64,000 bases of DNA, taken from positions 16,430,001 to 16,494,000 of the forward strand of contig NC_079515.1 in the NCBI RefSeq assembly GCF_000801105.2. Direction: 5' to 3'. Both the position numbers and the translations under genes were made by a program. Every line of letters begins with the position of its first letter. Position 1 is the first letter of the stretch. The notes under the pieces were generated by a model. It worked only from the letters and a program-made list of their open reading frames with translations. It had not been told where the DNA came from and did not search any database. The DNA is from Raphanus sativus. Taxonomy: Eukaryota > Streptophyta > Magnoliopsida > Brassicales > Brassicaceae. This document shows positions 23,208-36,238 of the stretch, in pieces.

Positions 23208-24072
23208 TTTTTTTTGTCATCAACAACACAGACTCATATAGACTCTACACACCAAATTGGTAGCTTCGCATCCATGTGAACGACGAAAGACGATTGTTGT
23301 CTGGCACTACGTGCTAAACGATCCGCCCTTGAATTCTCCGTCCGTGGTACATGAATGAACTGTGAGCTTTGGAAACTACTTTGTAGACTCTAATGCTGGT
23401 CACTCCTCTGGTTCTGAAACCATCTTCACTAACTGAGAACAATCAAACGTAACCTGAAACTGTCGCAAATTTTTCATACACTCCATTGCCCAAATCAAGG
23501 CCTCCACCTCCGAGTGAAGGGGTGATAAGCTGGCTCGAACATTTCGTGCCCCCATTAGTCTTTCAAAACTTCCAAAGTGCTATACCAACCTTGCCCCGAA
23601 AAAAGATCCTTATCCTTCCACGAACCATCTGTAAAACACCATCTCCCTGGAATTGTGATTGGATGATTTACTTGTGGCGGTAGAGATCGACGTACATCTA
23701 ATTCTTGTGCCGCCGCCCACATGGTAGATTCCGTTTCCGCCAATTTTAAAGTATCTAGTGGATCCACATCCAGATTGCTAAACACCTTGTTGTTCCGTGC
23801 CTTCCAAATATACCATAATATCCATGCAAATTGATGATCATTCATCTTCGGTAAAACTCTCCAGAATAAATGATCTATATTAGCAAACAGTGCCTCCGAA
23901 GGAAACACATCTGGATTTGTTGGTATCTTTGATAGTGCCCATACCTGCTGAGCTGGGGGACAATCAAAGAAGACATGGTTTAGAGATTCCTCAGTATACC
24001 CACATCTATCACAACCAATATCCCCTTTCAACCCTCGGACTTTAAGATTCTTTTTGACCGCAATACACCCTA
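23208..24072 (-). mobile_element. 5'-truncated LINE with 17-bp target duplication
   Basis: ATAATTTCTTTCCTATC occurs at 23191-23207 and 24073-24089. A T8 run after the left copy is the poly(A) tail, so the insert is on the minus strand. The reading frame holds the zinc-binding zf-RVT part (CDRCGYTEESLNHVFFDCPPA), then the start of RNase H (CFTDGSWKDKDLFSGQGWY). It was cut off during insertion before the reverse transcriptase. RNase H continues in a shifted frame toward 23220. This protein part is close to that of the full LINE at 29687. Confidence 0.9.
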
Positions 24073-24229
24073 ATAATTTCTTTCCTATCAAGCAAACATA
24101 AACTTCTGCCAAGTAACCACCTCCTGTTAACAATCATATTTATATATTGCCTAATTATTTCGACACTAATACTCACGCAATATTTTCAACTTTGATTTCC
24201 TAGCTCTTGAACCAGGACAACTGTTTTAC

Positions 24230-24514
24230 ACGGTAAAACCTCTATAAATTAATATTTTATAAATTAATAATTTTTATAAATTAATAAATTTTATCGGTTT
24301 CAACTTGGATCTGTTCAAAATTTAGCACAAATCAATAAAATAATAAAATAATTAAAAAGCTATGTAAATGTATGGTCTCACTAAAATTATAAATTAATAA
24401 TTTATATGTATATATATTTCATATAAATAAGAACTTATTATTATATTATTTTTTATATTCACAATGAAACTATTTTTATGCTTAACACATTAACATATTT
24501 TTGATGAGATTTAG

Positions 24515-24557
<43 letters not shown>

Positions 24558-24806
24558 AAAACCACATTTAAGTTCTATGAAATATATAATATATACAACA
24601 AATAATATAATATAATTAATATAATTTTCAACTATTAAAAGATAACAAGTAATGTCTATACACTGAAGTCAAATATTTTCTTATCTTTGAATTAATTATA
24701 TCATAAAATAAGAAATCTAAATAAGGAAATTTTTGTAAATTAATATCTATATAAATTAATTAAATTTCAAAATACCAATATTATTAATTTATAGAAGTGC
24801 TACTGT
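24230..24806. mobile_element. AT-rich TIR MITE with internal (TA)n tract
   Basis: The left end ACGGTAAAACCTCTATAAAT is inverted relative to the right end ATTTATAGAAGTGCTACTGT. The interior is over 80% A+T by eye and holds a (TA)n run at 24519-24555. No target duplication was identified with certainty and no coding capacity is present. Confidence 0.6.
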
Positions 24807-27213
24807 ATTAGTATATAAATATAAATGATCGTTCCGATATGATTTATGCTTTTATTTATCTTTATCTCTAAAATCTGAGATCCGATTTTTTGTAAAAGAA
24901 ACCCACTCGAAATGTCACTACATAATTTTAACAAAGCATGTGTCGTTATCGTTAGGAGATCCAAGCCTAATACCAATGTTACATGATATATTGTCAATGA
25001 TTATATATTTCTTCTCGACACAATGTCCGCTCGAAAGTCAACACCATCCTAATTCAAGGGACTCGATCTGATTTCAGCAAAAGAAAGCTAAATAACTCAG
25101 TAATCCATGATTTTAGTATTTGGATTTCTCCACTACACTACTAAGATAAAGTTACATATGTAACGTTCTCTTTTATTGAAAATATACTTGTTAATTCAAG
25201 GGAAACAAAATTTCATGTGTATTTCTTTTGGATGGTTTATCAATTATATATTTTGGGATGTCATTCATCACAAGGCATTATAACATCGTTACCGAGTTGT
25301 TAACAAGATATTGTGAAGGAGTCTTCAACGGAAGCGTTTGCAAAAGTTGACACGTAGGGAATTTTGGATGTTTCAAGTCATTTCTTTTGTCTGCGTTATT
25401 GCCAAGTATGCTGACTTCCCAAAAAAGATTTATAAGAATTAGAGTACGTACTATGTTGTCGCTTTGTGTCACGGACAGCAGATCACGTCAGACTTTATAT
25501 ACGAAGGATAAAATTAGCTTTGGGGTCAGTTGTTGACAAAAAATGTAGTTTCTTTTTTTTTGAAAAAAAAATGTAGTTCAACTTCAATATGTGTAAAAGG
25601 TATAACTTATACAACATTGTTAAGAAAAATCAAATACTTGTCATATAATACTTCACATGATTTTGTTAGCTTTTCAAGACTTTGTGAGAGGCTACCAATT
25701 TGCAATGCCATGATTATTTTGAAGGTGTTTAATCCAGTAAAATTGAAACAATTATATAATATAACTCATAACATATATATATATACACTTTATTTTATTA
25801 ATATGATCTTGATATTTAAAACGTTAATTTGTATAATTTGTTTTAAGTTTAAGCTTTTCGTTGAAAGATATTTGTCTTTTATTTAATAATTTTATGATAT
25901 AACCCACGAATTTTTATTTTAATTAAATCTATAATATCTTTTTAACTATTTATTTTTGATGGTTAAATAAAATAGAAAAAATGTTTATAAGTTAGAATAC
26001 TGAGTATATGTTTATGTTTTAATAAATCTAATTTTGATCATATAAACTAAAATTGACAAAATGTTATATATATGGTTTTTGGCATTTATAAATCTAAAAC
26101 CTAATAATACATAAATCGAACCAAACCAAACTATATATACTTTTAATATGGTGACTAAATTTTTTAAAATAAAACATCGAAAAGCTGAAAAAACTGAACC
26201 GAGCCCTAGTATTACTCGTTAGGTTAGAAACACGGATCACAAAAATATATAGCAGAAATATGGTGAATATCTTGACATGAGGCAAAACATACCATATGTG
26301 GGATATAGATTTTTAAAGCCAAACAGTTCAAAAAGGATCAGTGAATGGTGATATGATCTTTCAATAATCACTTTTTAACAATGTAATGACATGATAGTTC
26401 GAATAAGTATTTTAACAACTTGTTATTTTTCGAACTTTTGGGTCGAACAACTTGTTCTCTATGATAAGTTAGGAAGCCAGTTGTTTTAATATATCTCTCA
26501 ACCGATTCCAATACACTTAATTTACAAGTTCACTTTGTTCATTGCGATTGAGTAAGAGAAAATTACATACTAATCTCTTGAGAAAAAAGTAATATTTTTA
26601 CTATGTAAGGAAACCATAATTGCCAACATAATTCCAGTCTTGCAATGAATTTTTCAGTTAATAAACTACTCTGGATTTATTCACTTATACAATTAATTTG
26701 GGTTGAACTCAACTTTCGCTAACAAAACACAAATTGGGTATTATATGTGACTGATTATGTATTATCATATATTAATATAGTAGTTTACCAAAACAAAAAG
26801 TTCTCCAAGTACACTTGATGTCAAGAAAAAAAAGTTCTCCAAGTGCACCATACAAGTCCATAACATTTCGGTCAACTAAAGATACAAATGAAATAGATAG
26901 ACCCGTATAGGTCCCATGGGTCTCGTTTATTGGGTCCACACACGTTGCTCCAATGAGTGGGTTTTGGTTTGGTGGCCGAAGTTGCTTCCAGGCAATGCTA
27001 ACCCGAGTTCCGTATCCCACTACCACATTCGTTTTATATATTTGGAAATTCCATGGGTTTGGTCAGAAAAAAAAGGGAAATTAATTCAATGGGTTGATCA
27101 ATAACATTTTATTTGTTTCTTAAATACATTACAATCATGAAATTGGATGAAGTGATTGGTTTGGTGTTCTTGTTATAAGATCTTATCATATGGTTAGAGG
27201 ATTCGATGGACAT
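24807..27213. other. Intergenic stretch, no gene seen
   Basis: AT-rich DNA with only short, isolated open frames. I found no domain, splice-supported gene or clear transposon ends in this 2.4-kb stretch. Confidence 0.55.
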
Positions 27214-27230
27214 AACACTATGTCAGGGCT

Positions 27231-27789
27231 TGGCACAATGCAAGGGAGATGATATCGAAAGCTCCAGTTGGACAAAGTTTACATCAACCTCAAGTCTTAA
27301 GTTTGGATGACATTTGTATGGTGGATGGCTCATGGACCTCTACTGACCGTTTTACTGGAGTAGGATGGGCTTGGAAAGATAGCATGGGAAAGATCCAACT
27401 AATAGGGAGAAGAAACTTGAAGAGACGTGAATCGCCACTACACTCGGAACTTGAAGCTTTAAAATGGGCAATGAAGACAATACTGCAACACTCGGACTGC
27501 CAAAGATTTGAAACAGATTGCGAGGATCTTATCACAATAATAATGGAACCACAGACATGGCCAACCTTCTCTACGGAGCTAGAAATGATAAACACTTTGA
27601 AAATATGCTTTACGGATTTTTCCATCCACTACAATTCAAGAAACCAAAATGTAGTAGCTGACTCGGTAGCTAGGACTGCTCGTACTTTTCAACGTTCTCT
27701 TTGTTACTTTGGTTGTTCTATTCCGGTATGGTTATCCAGACCACCTCAAGTTTGAGTAATAGAATGGCCAATTGATGTTTAAAAAAAAA
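27231..27789 (+). mobile_element. 5'-truncated LINE (RNase H end) with 17-bp target duplication
   Basis: AACACTATGTCAGGGCT flanks it at 27214-27230 and 27790-27806. The frame 27249-27755 is a complete plant LINE RNase H domain: CMVDGSWTSTDRFTGVGW (Asp), SELEALKWAM (Glu), FETDCEDLI (Asp) and a final VVADSVARTAR (Asp). A poly(A) run follows the stop at 27780-27790. Only the last 559 bp of the LINE was copied. Confidence 0.92.
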
Positions 27790-27806
27790 AACACTATGTC
27801 AGGGCT

Positions 27807-28396
27807 CAGTTTAACATATATTTAATTTTAATACGTATTATAGCCACAATCTGTCAATATCTATGAAATTTAAAATAAATCGTGCATAATTGTAGAAGGA
27901 TAGTGACTTAGGAAAGATTCCTTGTCATTCCATATTGGCTGGCTGTGCTAAACACGTTGGCAAGTTAGATAAGATATGCTTATCTTCACACAAACAAATA
28001 TTTGACAATTATTACTAAATGATTGTATTATACTAATCGTGATTTGTTGAGTGGAAACATAATGTTACCAGTTATGGAACAAGCTTGGTTCCGTTGTTCA
28101 TCTTCCTTCAACGATCGATATATCGCTATCGAGTTCATATCTCTATATATAAAGGCTTGAGTTCATATATATTGATAGAATAACTAGAGTATTTCATATT
28201 TTACTTCAAAATCTAAACTTTGTTTGAAATGCTATACAATCTGAAATCCAAAAAGAAATCCAAAATATATGAAAAACTCGGTAAACTTTAATATAGTAGT
28301 TCAGTTTAATGATATCATGATAATTCTATAGACTATAGTGATTTGATGAAAATCAAAATATGGAGAATTCAACATGCTTAGAAACTTGGCTTCAGG
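27807..28396. other. Intergenic stretch, no gene seen
   Basis: AT-rich sequence between two retroposon insertions. No coding or repeat signal found. Confidence 0.55.
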
Positions 28397-28404
28397 CTAT
28401 CGTA

Positions 28405-28409
<5 letters not shown>

Positions 28410-28438
<29 letters not shown>

Positions 28439-28538
28439 GTAACTCTGGTATCTGGGCAGCCACATTCTCAACTATCCCCCGTAGGGGATCCAGCGCCCCA
28501 ACGGAAGGGATGTTAAATCCGTTGTGGCCAAGGCTCGA
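28410..28538 (-). mobile_element. Short retroposon fragment with long poly(A) and 13-bp target duplication
   Basis: CTATCGTAAGTTT occurs at 28397-28409 and 28539-28551. An uninterrupted T run of 31 bases (28407-28437) marks the poly(A) tail of a minus-strand insert of about 100 bp. No tRNA-like A/B boxes are evident, so it is more likely a truncated non-LTR end than a SINE. Confidence 0.75.
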
Positions 28539-28551
28539 CTATCGTAAGTTT

Positions 28552-29686
28552 GATCAATAAAGTACGATCATGCAATCCTAAATGACGTTTTTTCCTTAAA
28601 AACGAATCCTAAATGACGTTTTATAAATTAAGTGAGATATTTTTGAACATGAGTTAGTTGTAGGTGAGCCAAAATGCAAATATGAAGTCGATATAGCACA
28701 TGAATCATTTTTTTTTCGCTTTACTTAAAAATAAAGGAATGAAGTATCATTATGTTGGTTTGCGTAAATTAATATCATTTGGAGCTCTTAGATATGACCT
28801 TGTGGACTAGAAATCGGAAGGTAATGATGACAAATCGCATGAAAAGAACGAAAAGTCAATCAAGTTGTGAAGTAGTGGAAGACTGGAAGTATGTGGTGGG
28901 ATTTATTAACTAACTTACAATACATCAACATATGATAATGAGTGTCTTTGTTACGTACCTATGACTCTATACATGACAATACCTCTCTTTCTGGACGACG
29001 TACGTGACCATCGGACTGTCAATCGAATTTACTTGTTATCAATTCTTCTTTTTTTATTGATTACTTGATTAGACGTTCGATACCTTGTTATATGTATGTT
29101 TTCTAAATGGACATTCGGTCAACAACCTTTGCATCAGTGGTTTACAAAGACCAATATACATGTCGTTTGAAAGCATACTATTATTTTTTTTTCCTTTGTT
29201 TTCCTTTTTGCTTTGTTTCCGAATTATTAACAAATAAATTTCTTTTCATACTTTTCGAATTAAATTTATCTACAGTATGAACCATTTTTGCTGAAATAAA
29301 AATAAAATATTATTATTACAATAGATTGGCAGTCGGATGCAACATGAAACCGTATAATGTACTGGTTGTCAGACGAGATCCAAAATAGATAAGACAAAAG
29401 TATGATAGAACAAGACTTGTTAGATACGTCAAAAACAAAAATACCATTTTCTGTATAACTATTTTGTTTAATGACAGCCATTTCTTAAATAAATTTAGAC
29501 CATGCGTCCATGCCTACGTAGAAACCGAAATTTTTTAACTGACTTAAAACTGTTAGTTTTTGTCCTACACCTCTTTGATTGTAGAAGAAGACAAAACTAA
29601 TTCAAAGATAACCCCTAAAACAATAGCTCAAAGACATGATTTTGATCATTCGAATATGTAAAGTTAGGGAAAGCCTATCATGATTC
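28552..29686. other. Intergenic stretch, no gene seen
   Basis: AT-rich DNA without supported genes. AAATGACGTTTT is repeated near 28580 and 28610, flanking a small duplication. Confidence 0.55.
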
Positions 29687-29725
29687 TTTTTTTTTTTTTG
29701 ACAACAAATGAAGACTAAAAAAAAA

Positions 29726-32700
29726 CTACGATGTATGCGCACCGGACTCAGAGAACCAAGCCGGAGGCATAGAGTCGACATAGAACATAGCTGAAGGGGA
29801 ACGTCTAGCACCTCGTGCCAGCTTGTCCGCCACTTGATTTTGCGCCTTCGGAATATGTCGAATTGTGAAGTTAAGGAAGAAAGTCTTACTGCGTTGAAAT
29901 TCCTCCAAGTGTGTAGTAAAAACTGGCCATTCTCCCGACGATGACACCATCTTCACCAGTTGAGAATAGTCTGTTGCAAAGACTACGTCTGAGTAGTTGA
30001 GGGCCTTCATACACTCCATAGCCCATATCAGAGCTTCACATTCAGCATGTAAAACAGATAAGCTTCGGCGGAGACTCATAGCGCCCATCATCTTCTCGGT
30101 TCCTCCATTTTTCCTGCAGAACCAGCCTTGGCCGGTGAATTGATCTTCTAGGCTCCATGCACCATCAGTTAGGCAAACTCTAGAGGTCTCTGCGGATAGC
30201 CAGTCTGACGACGGGTTATCAACTAGACCATTTGTTGGTATCATCTTTTGAGCATCTGCCCAAACCTCCGCTTCCACTTCCGCTCTTCTAAGGATTTCCT
30301 GCGGATCTCTCGCTTTATTTGTGTAGATCTTACTATTCCTATTTTTCCAAATATACCATAATATCCAAGAGAATGAATCAAAATTATAATCCTTCGGAAG
30401 TCTCCAAAATAAATAATCGAAATTTGAGAACAGAGACACACTGGGAAAGAGTCCCGGTGCCGAAGGTATTTTTGACAATGCCCATATTTGTAATGCCGGT
30501 GGGCATTCAAAAAGAATATGATTAATTGATTCCTCCTCTGCTCCACATCGACTGCATCTTAAGTCGCACGTAATACCTCGCGACCGTAAGTTTTCTGCCA
30601 CCGGTAGGATTCCTTTAATAGCTTGCCAAATAAAATGTTTTAGCTTGGGCGAACAATTCACTTTCCAAGTAAAACTTAACAACGCGGTTGTATCTGGCCC
30701 ATAAGGGGTCATCTGAGTACCTTTATCTGGGAATTTTGATTCTACTTTATATCCCGATTTAACTGTGTATTGACCAGTATCTGTGAATGCCCAACCACAA
30801 GAATCTGGTCGACCAAATGGGCTAATTGCCAAACCTTGAATGAGAATTACATCCTCTGGTTGGATATATGCATTAAGCAAATCCACCTTCCAAGAACAAT
30901 TGACCGGATCAATAAAAAAGTCCACCTTAATATCAGGTGGGTCCATGAGTTGATTTTTTGGAGTTGCTGATCTCGGGCGAGGAGCAGGAAGCCATGGATC
31001 TGTCCATACGGATATGGATTTCCCGTTTCCTACTCTTTTGATTAGCCCTTTATTAACCAGAGATCTAGCAGAGCATATATTTCGCCACCCATAAGAGGGG
31101 GAATAAGATCTGTGTGGATCCAACGGATCTGTATTGCGAAAATACCTACCTTTAAATACTTTAGAGAACAAACAGTCTGGTTTATCAATTAATCTCCACA
31201 ACTGTTTTGCCAATAAAGACGTATTAACATTTTGCAAATCTCGAAAGCTTAATCCTCCTTCAGCTTTATGTTTGCAAACTTTGTCCCAAGATAACCAATG
31301 CATACCCCTCTTATTACCGCTTCCGCCCCACCAGAAATGGGAAATTGTCCCTGTTAATTTCTTAGTAACCGCCTTAGGTAACCGATAACAAGACATCACG
31401 TAATTTGGCATTGCCGTGGCTGTGGAATTTATCATTACCTCCTTTCCCCCCTTAGTAAGAAATCGGACCGTCCAGTTATTGATCTTCTGGTTAATTCTCT
31501 CATTTACATAACCAAAAACCTGAGTTTTTGGTCCTCCTAGACTCTCCGGGATTCCCAAATAACTTCCCATTCCGCCAATTTTTGTGATTCCTAGCTGGTT
31601 TTTAATTTCTTCCCTAATATTTTCAGGTATCTTGTGGCCAAATTGCAATGATGATTTATCAAAATTAATTAGCTGCCCAGACACCGCCTCATAATCCTTG
31701 AGTAGTTTGAGGATGACTTCGCATTCCATCGAATTGGCTTTACAAAAGAACAAACTATCATCCGCGAAAAGAAGATGTGAGATCGCAGGACTCCCTCGTG
31801 AAACCTTTAACCCCGTTAATTTTTTATTCCGTTCCTCTTTCTTAATATTTGCAATAAGAGCTTCCGTACACAGAATAAATAGATACGGTGACATGGGATC
31901 CCCCTGTCGTAGTCCCCGATTTGGGACAATACAACCTTTAGGTTGACCATTGAGCAATACTTTATACTGAACCGATGAAATACATTTCAAAATTCTGGAA
32001 ACCCATATGGGCGAAAAACCCATTTTCAAAAGAAGGCGCTCCATGAACGCCCACTCTACCCTATCATAAGCTTTGCTCATATCCGTCTTAATAGCCATAA
32101 ACTTTTCCTTACATGCATTATTAGTACGTAATCCATGAAACATCTCTTGCGCAATAAGAATATTGTCTGAAATAAGTCTCCCTGAAACAAAGGCAGATTG
32201 TGTTTCTGAAATGAGCGCTGGAAGTAAGCCTTTCAATCTCTGACACAAAACTTTGGAAATAATTTTATAAGCTACATTACAAAGGCTAATAGGCCGTAAC
32301 TCCGTCATTCGATTTGGTCGAACCGCCTTCGGAATAAGACAAATATTTGTCAAATTTATTCTATCATAAAAATTTCCAGATCGTAGGAAATTATTAACCA
32401 TTTCAACAATATCCTGCTTAATGACCGACCACGATTGTTGGTAAAACAGAGCCGTCATCCCATCCGATCCCGGCGCTTTCTCCGGATGCATCATAAAGAC
32501 TGCAGTCCGTACCTCTTCCTCCGATGCCGGAGCCATTAGTCTCCTATTCTGATCCATAGTTACTGTAGTTGGTATCTCTTCCAAAAAACCATCAAAATCT
32601 GGCGGTGAGGTAGATTGAATTAAATCCATAAAATATTTAACTGCCACCTGTTCAATTTCTGCTTCCGAATTAGTCCACACCCCTGCCTCATTATATAAAC

Positions 32701-33808
32701 CACTTATTCTATTTTGGATACGTCTCTGCTTTGTTAGAGCATGGTAAAACTCAGTATTCCGATCTCCATACATATGCCACGTATTTCTGCTTTTTTGTTC
32801 CCAATAAAGCTCCTCATCTCGATACGCCTCTTTCAACTTACGCGAAACCTCTAGCACTTCATCATACGATCTTGTCATATCAGTCTGAACCTCCTCAAGA
32901 GCTTTTTGTAATGAGGATATTTTTTCTTTCCCATATGGGGGATTATTCTTTCGCCATACCGAGATCTCATGACGACAATTAGAGATCTTATCAACTATAC
33001 CCCCTCTTTGGCCACCTCTCCGCATCGTCCAACCTCTTTCTATAGAGTCCATAAGACCTTCTCCTCCGATCCATCTTTTATCAAACCGGAATTGTTTCCT
33101 AAATTTCATAACCTTATCATCAATGGTGGCAACAATTGGTCTGTGATCAGATCCAATCATACCAAGGTACTCCACAAAAGAACATGGGAAAAGATTATGC
33201 CATTCGTTATTCCCTAATGCTCGATCAAGACGACATCTTACTGTATGTCCTCCTCTTCTACCCTTCCATGAGAGAGTGTTTCCTAAAATCGGAAATTCCA
33301 TCAATCCACAATTTTCTATCATATTATTAAACGACACAAATGTATCAGCATGACGTAAGGGTCCCCCATCTTTTTCATGGTTTCCCGTTATCTCGTTTAA
33401 ATCTCCATTAACAAACCACGGTTCATCTCTAATAATACCCATCCTCGTGAGCCTCTCCCAGACCTGATCCCGAAGGCTTTGATTTGGTTCACCATACACA
33501 AATGATATGAATATTCTCTTCCCTTTATATTATGTTACCACATCAATGATCCTATTGTTTGAAGATATAATATCCACTTTTAAGGAAGAATCATAGTACA
33601 AAGCCAGCCCTCCACTTCTTCCTCGCGGGTCAACAGTGTGAAGGTGGGTAAAACCAAAATGAAATTGAAAAGATTGTACAAAATCAAACTGTTGTTTCGT
33701 CTCAGATAAGAAAAGAAATGTCGGTTTGTGTTTTGACCAAATTTCCCGAAGATAACTAATCGTCCAGCGACTTCCCATCCCTTGACAATTCCAGCTTAAT
33801 ATTTTCAT
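29726..33808 (-). CDS. LINE ORF2: endonuclease, reverse transcriptase, RNase H; one in-frame TAA
   Basis: About 1360 codons, broken only by TAA at 33532-33530. The endonuclease domain starts MKILSWNCQGMGS; LSETK, NGDLNEI and the terminal GSDHRPIV are present. Reverse transcriptase follows with AFVSGRLISDNILIAQE and the catalytic LLFADDSLFF. Then come zf-RVT (CSRCGAEEESINHILFECP) and RNase H with CLTDGAWSLEDQFTG, AECEALIWAM, ATDYSQLVKM and VADKLARGAR. ORF2 nicks the target and reverse-transcribes LINE RNA there. The stop lies in the endonuclease, about residue 93; all catalytic motifs remain. The nearby truncated LINEs at 23208 and 27231 encode related C-termini. Confidence 0.9.
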
Positions 33809-34612
33809 TAATCAAATTATTTAACACACTAATAACCAGAAACCCTTGTCCCAAACCCTGATATTAGGAGCCAAGAAGACGTAATAAGGCCTTCCAAATC
33901 GGTTAACATTATAAAAATAATAGTGCACCAATTGTTACAAGACATCATAGTACTCGTAGCGAGCCTATATACTCCAAAGAACTGATACTCTGATTTAATG
34001 ACCTCGTGAGAAAATAGGGATATCCCATCTGTTGTCCATACTCCACAAAACCAAGACTTAAAAACATACTTGTGCTGCTCATGTTTTCCTCCTATCGGAC
34101 ATGAACGTCCACATAAGTTCCCACCGTCAAACTCAATCGAGTGAGAAATACCACTACCATAGAAACCAATCCAAAGCCAGTTACTATCCCACAGAAAACC
34201 TATCCACTGCATTTGCCTCTGTTCCAGCATAAACTCACACTCAAACCGAGAGCAACAAGAACCACCACAAACATAAAAAGACCAACAGGAACCAACAACA
34301 GAGTAATTATGCAATACCAGAAAGCATAGTTCCTTTCTAAGCCTGTAATAATTCAAATACAAACATAAACCACCACTACTACTTGCACACCTAAAGAACC
34401 CATATTGTGACTTCCGACTCCATACAGCATAAAACCAGAAACATTTCATCTTATTAATAGAAGGAATTAGAAAGACAACCCTACATTTCGGGTCAAACAA
34501 AGGCCATAAACCAACATCAAAGGACTGGATTTTATATAATAATCCACACATTATTGGGGTTGAACTTGAAATAAAACAGTACTCTAGGATGGATCCACTA
34601 AAGCACTTTACC
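33809..34612 (-). other. Unusually long ORF1-ORF2 spacer of the LINE
   Basis: About 800 bp separate the two LINE frames. A 272-codon open frame crosses it (34647-33829) but is rich in Cys, Trp, Phe and Ser, shows no domain and overlaps the end of ORF1 in another frame. I regard it as non-coding. Confidence 0.6.
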
Positions 34613-36238
34613 TCAAGGCTTGTTTCCAGCCTTCTTGCCCTCTCCATTCTTCACCGGTGCTTTGACAATCTTTGTCTTCCTTGGAGAAAGCAGCTTGTGT
34701 ACTAGGCGTGTCCCAGCAGCTCCTCCTCCAACTCCCGCCTTTGAACCTTTTTTCTTTGGCGCCTTTGTTCCAGCCTCTTCTTCATCACCAGTATCAGCTA
34801 TCGCAGTTTCACTGTCTTTGTTGACCACCTCCTCAGAAGCCGGAGGTTCCAGTTCCATCTCCTCCATAAACTCCGGAACTTCACCCTCCTCCCATTCGTC
34901 ATCTAGAAGCTCAGAGTCCGAGAGCAATACTCCTTCCACCATTAAGTTGGCCTCATCTAGTGGCGAGATTTGGTTCTCAGCAACCACGCCAACTCCCTTA
35001 GTTTCCCCTATCGCTTCTTTCTTTTCCTTTTCAACATCCATTTGTCTCTCCTCCGACACCTTGCCACCTTGTGATGTCTCTGCTTCCTCCAACCCCACCA
35101 TTGCTACAGATTCCTCAAAAAGAAGAGCTTTCCTCGTCCCAGAACTCCCCTCTTGCGTCCTCATTTCTTGGTTCTCCCTTTGCGGGTAGTGGACCCCTTT
35201 GAATGCATCCATCATGAGCTTCTGAGGAGGAGGAAGAGTATTACCATCTCCAACTCCTAACTGTTGCACCCCTCTAGTGTTAATGGCAAAACGCCTCTGC
35301 TCCTCCCTGGGTGCCCCATAGCCATGCTGTCTGCGAGCATGTCCCTCTCCATAACCACCACCGTACTTTCCCCTTGAGCGTCCGTCCTGTCTATAAGGAC
35401 CTTGTCCCTCTTTAGCAATACCCTTACCCTTATTGTCTTCCTTAGCACCTCTAGGTCGCATATCATTGCCTCCCCCAATATCCTTCATCGAATCACCTCC
35501 ATTACCAACTGCCGCCTTGTAGCTTAGCGGTTTTAGGCCATGATCAGAGATCGGTCTCTCTTCCTTAACTTCTGGCTCCTCCTTGATCTTTGAAGGGCAC
35601 CGTGACTGATCATGCGTCAAATGCGCACAAAGTCTGCAGAAACCCACCAACCTATCGTACCTCAGGTTCACGGGGAGCTCCACACCCTCAGCAAAGTTGA
35701 CATCCATTGAGAACACCAGCGGCTTGAAACTATCCAGCTCCACACGTACTCTACCTTCCACCAGTTCTGCATCGCCATGAACTACTCCAAGCGCCTTCCC
35801 AACACCAAGAAATGTTGAAGCCGCCCAAAACTGCATAGGGACATCTAGTACCCGAACCCAAAACGTTATCCGAGAGGGGTAGTTTGGCTCAAGAACCGGC
35901 TTCCACCGCACAATGGATAACATCCAGTTGTCAAAGTGAAACGGCTCCATCTTCAGTACTTCAACAATATCCTCTTCTCTTTCGAAATCAAATCTGAATC
36001 TTCCCAGGCCCAAATCAGTGCCCACCACGTGTCCCTCTACTAGCCAAAACCTTGGCAACATGTACAGCAGATTCCTCATGTCTTGCTTAGGCGGGTTCAT
36101 ACACCGTCCTATCAACGTTTTGGCATACTGAGCAATGATCTCTGTATTGTCAAAACGAGGGACCGAAATCTTCAGCCTCGGCTTGGCCACTTCCACCGTC
36201 TTTCCTCCTGACTTCATCATCCATTGGGATTGAGACAT
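34613..36238 (-). CDS. LINE ORF1: DUF4283 and CCHC zinc-knuckle protein
   Basis: 541 residues from ATG 36238 (MSQSQWMMKSGGKTV). The frame is open for another 175 codons upstream, but that part is Phe/Leu/Ile-rich and looks like leader DNA, so the internal Met is chosen. A DUF4283 domain (about 20-180) is followed by the zinc knuckle CRLCAHLTHDQSRC near 200, then Gly/Arg-rich and acidic segments and a Lys-rich C-terminus. ORF1 proteins bind LINE RNA to form the transposition particle. No frame break is seen. Confidence 0.85.
   Translation of the reverse strand: MSQSQWMMKSGGKTVEVAKPRLKISVPRFDNTEIIAQYAKTLIGRCMNPPKQDMRNLLYMLPRFWLVEGHVVGTDLGLGRFRFDFEREEDIVEVLKMEPFHFDNWMLSIVRWKPVLEPNYPSRITFWVRVLDVPMQFWAASTFLGVGKALGVVHGDAELVEGRVRVELDSFKPLVFSMDVNFAEGVELPVNLRYDRLVGFCRLCAHLTHDQSRCPSKIKEEPEVKEERPISDHGLKPLSYKAAVGNGGDSMKDIGGGNDMRPRGAKEDNKGKGIAKEGQGPYRQDGRSRGKYGGGYGEGHARRQHGYGAPREEQRRFAINTRGVQQLGVGDGNTLPPPQKLMMDAFKGVHYPQRENQEMRTQEGSSGTRKALLFEESVAMVGLEEAETSQGGKVSEERQMDVEKEKKEAIGETKGVGVVAENQISPLDEANLMVEGVLLSDSELLDDEWEEGEVPEFMEEMELEPPASEEVVNKDSETAIADTGDEEEAGTKAPKKKGSKAGVGGGAAGTRLVHKLLSPRKTKIVKAPVKNGEGKKAGNKP

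Noticed and set aside
19337..24555. AT repeats as a possible origin or matrix-attachment site
   Set aside because: Only simple microsatellites; nothing specific supports a function.
26772..27026. 84-codon minus frame near 26.9 kb
   Set aside because: No domain and no matching context; probably chance.
33829..34647. 272-codon minus-strand frame between LINE ORF1 and ORF2
   Set aside because: Biased Cys/Trp/Phe/Ser composition, no domain, overlaps ORF1 in another frame; treated as spacer.
34620..35189. 189-codon plus-strand frame, Ser/Pro-rich
   Set aside because: Antisense shadow of the acidic part of LINE ORF1.
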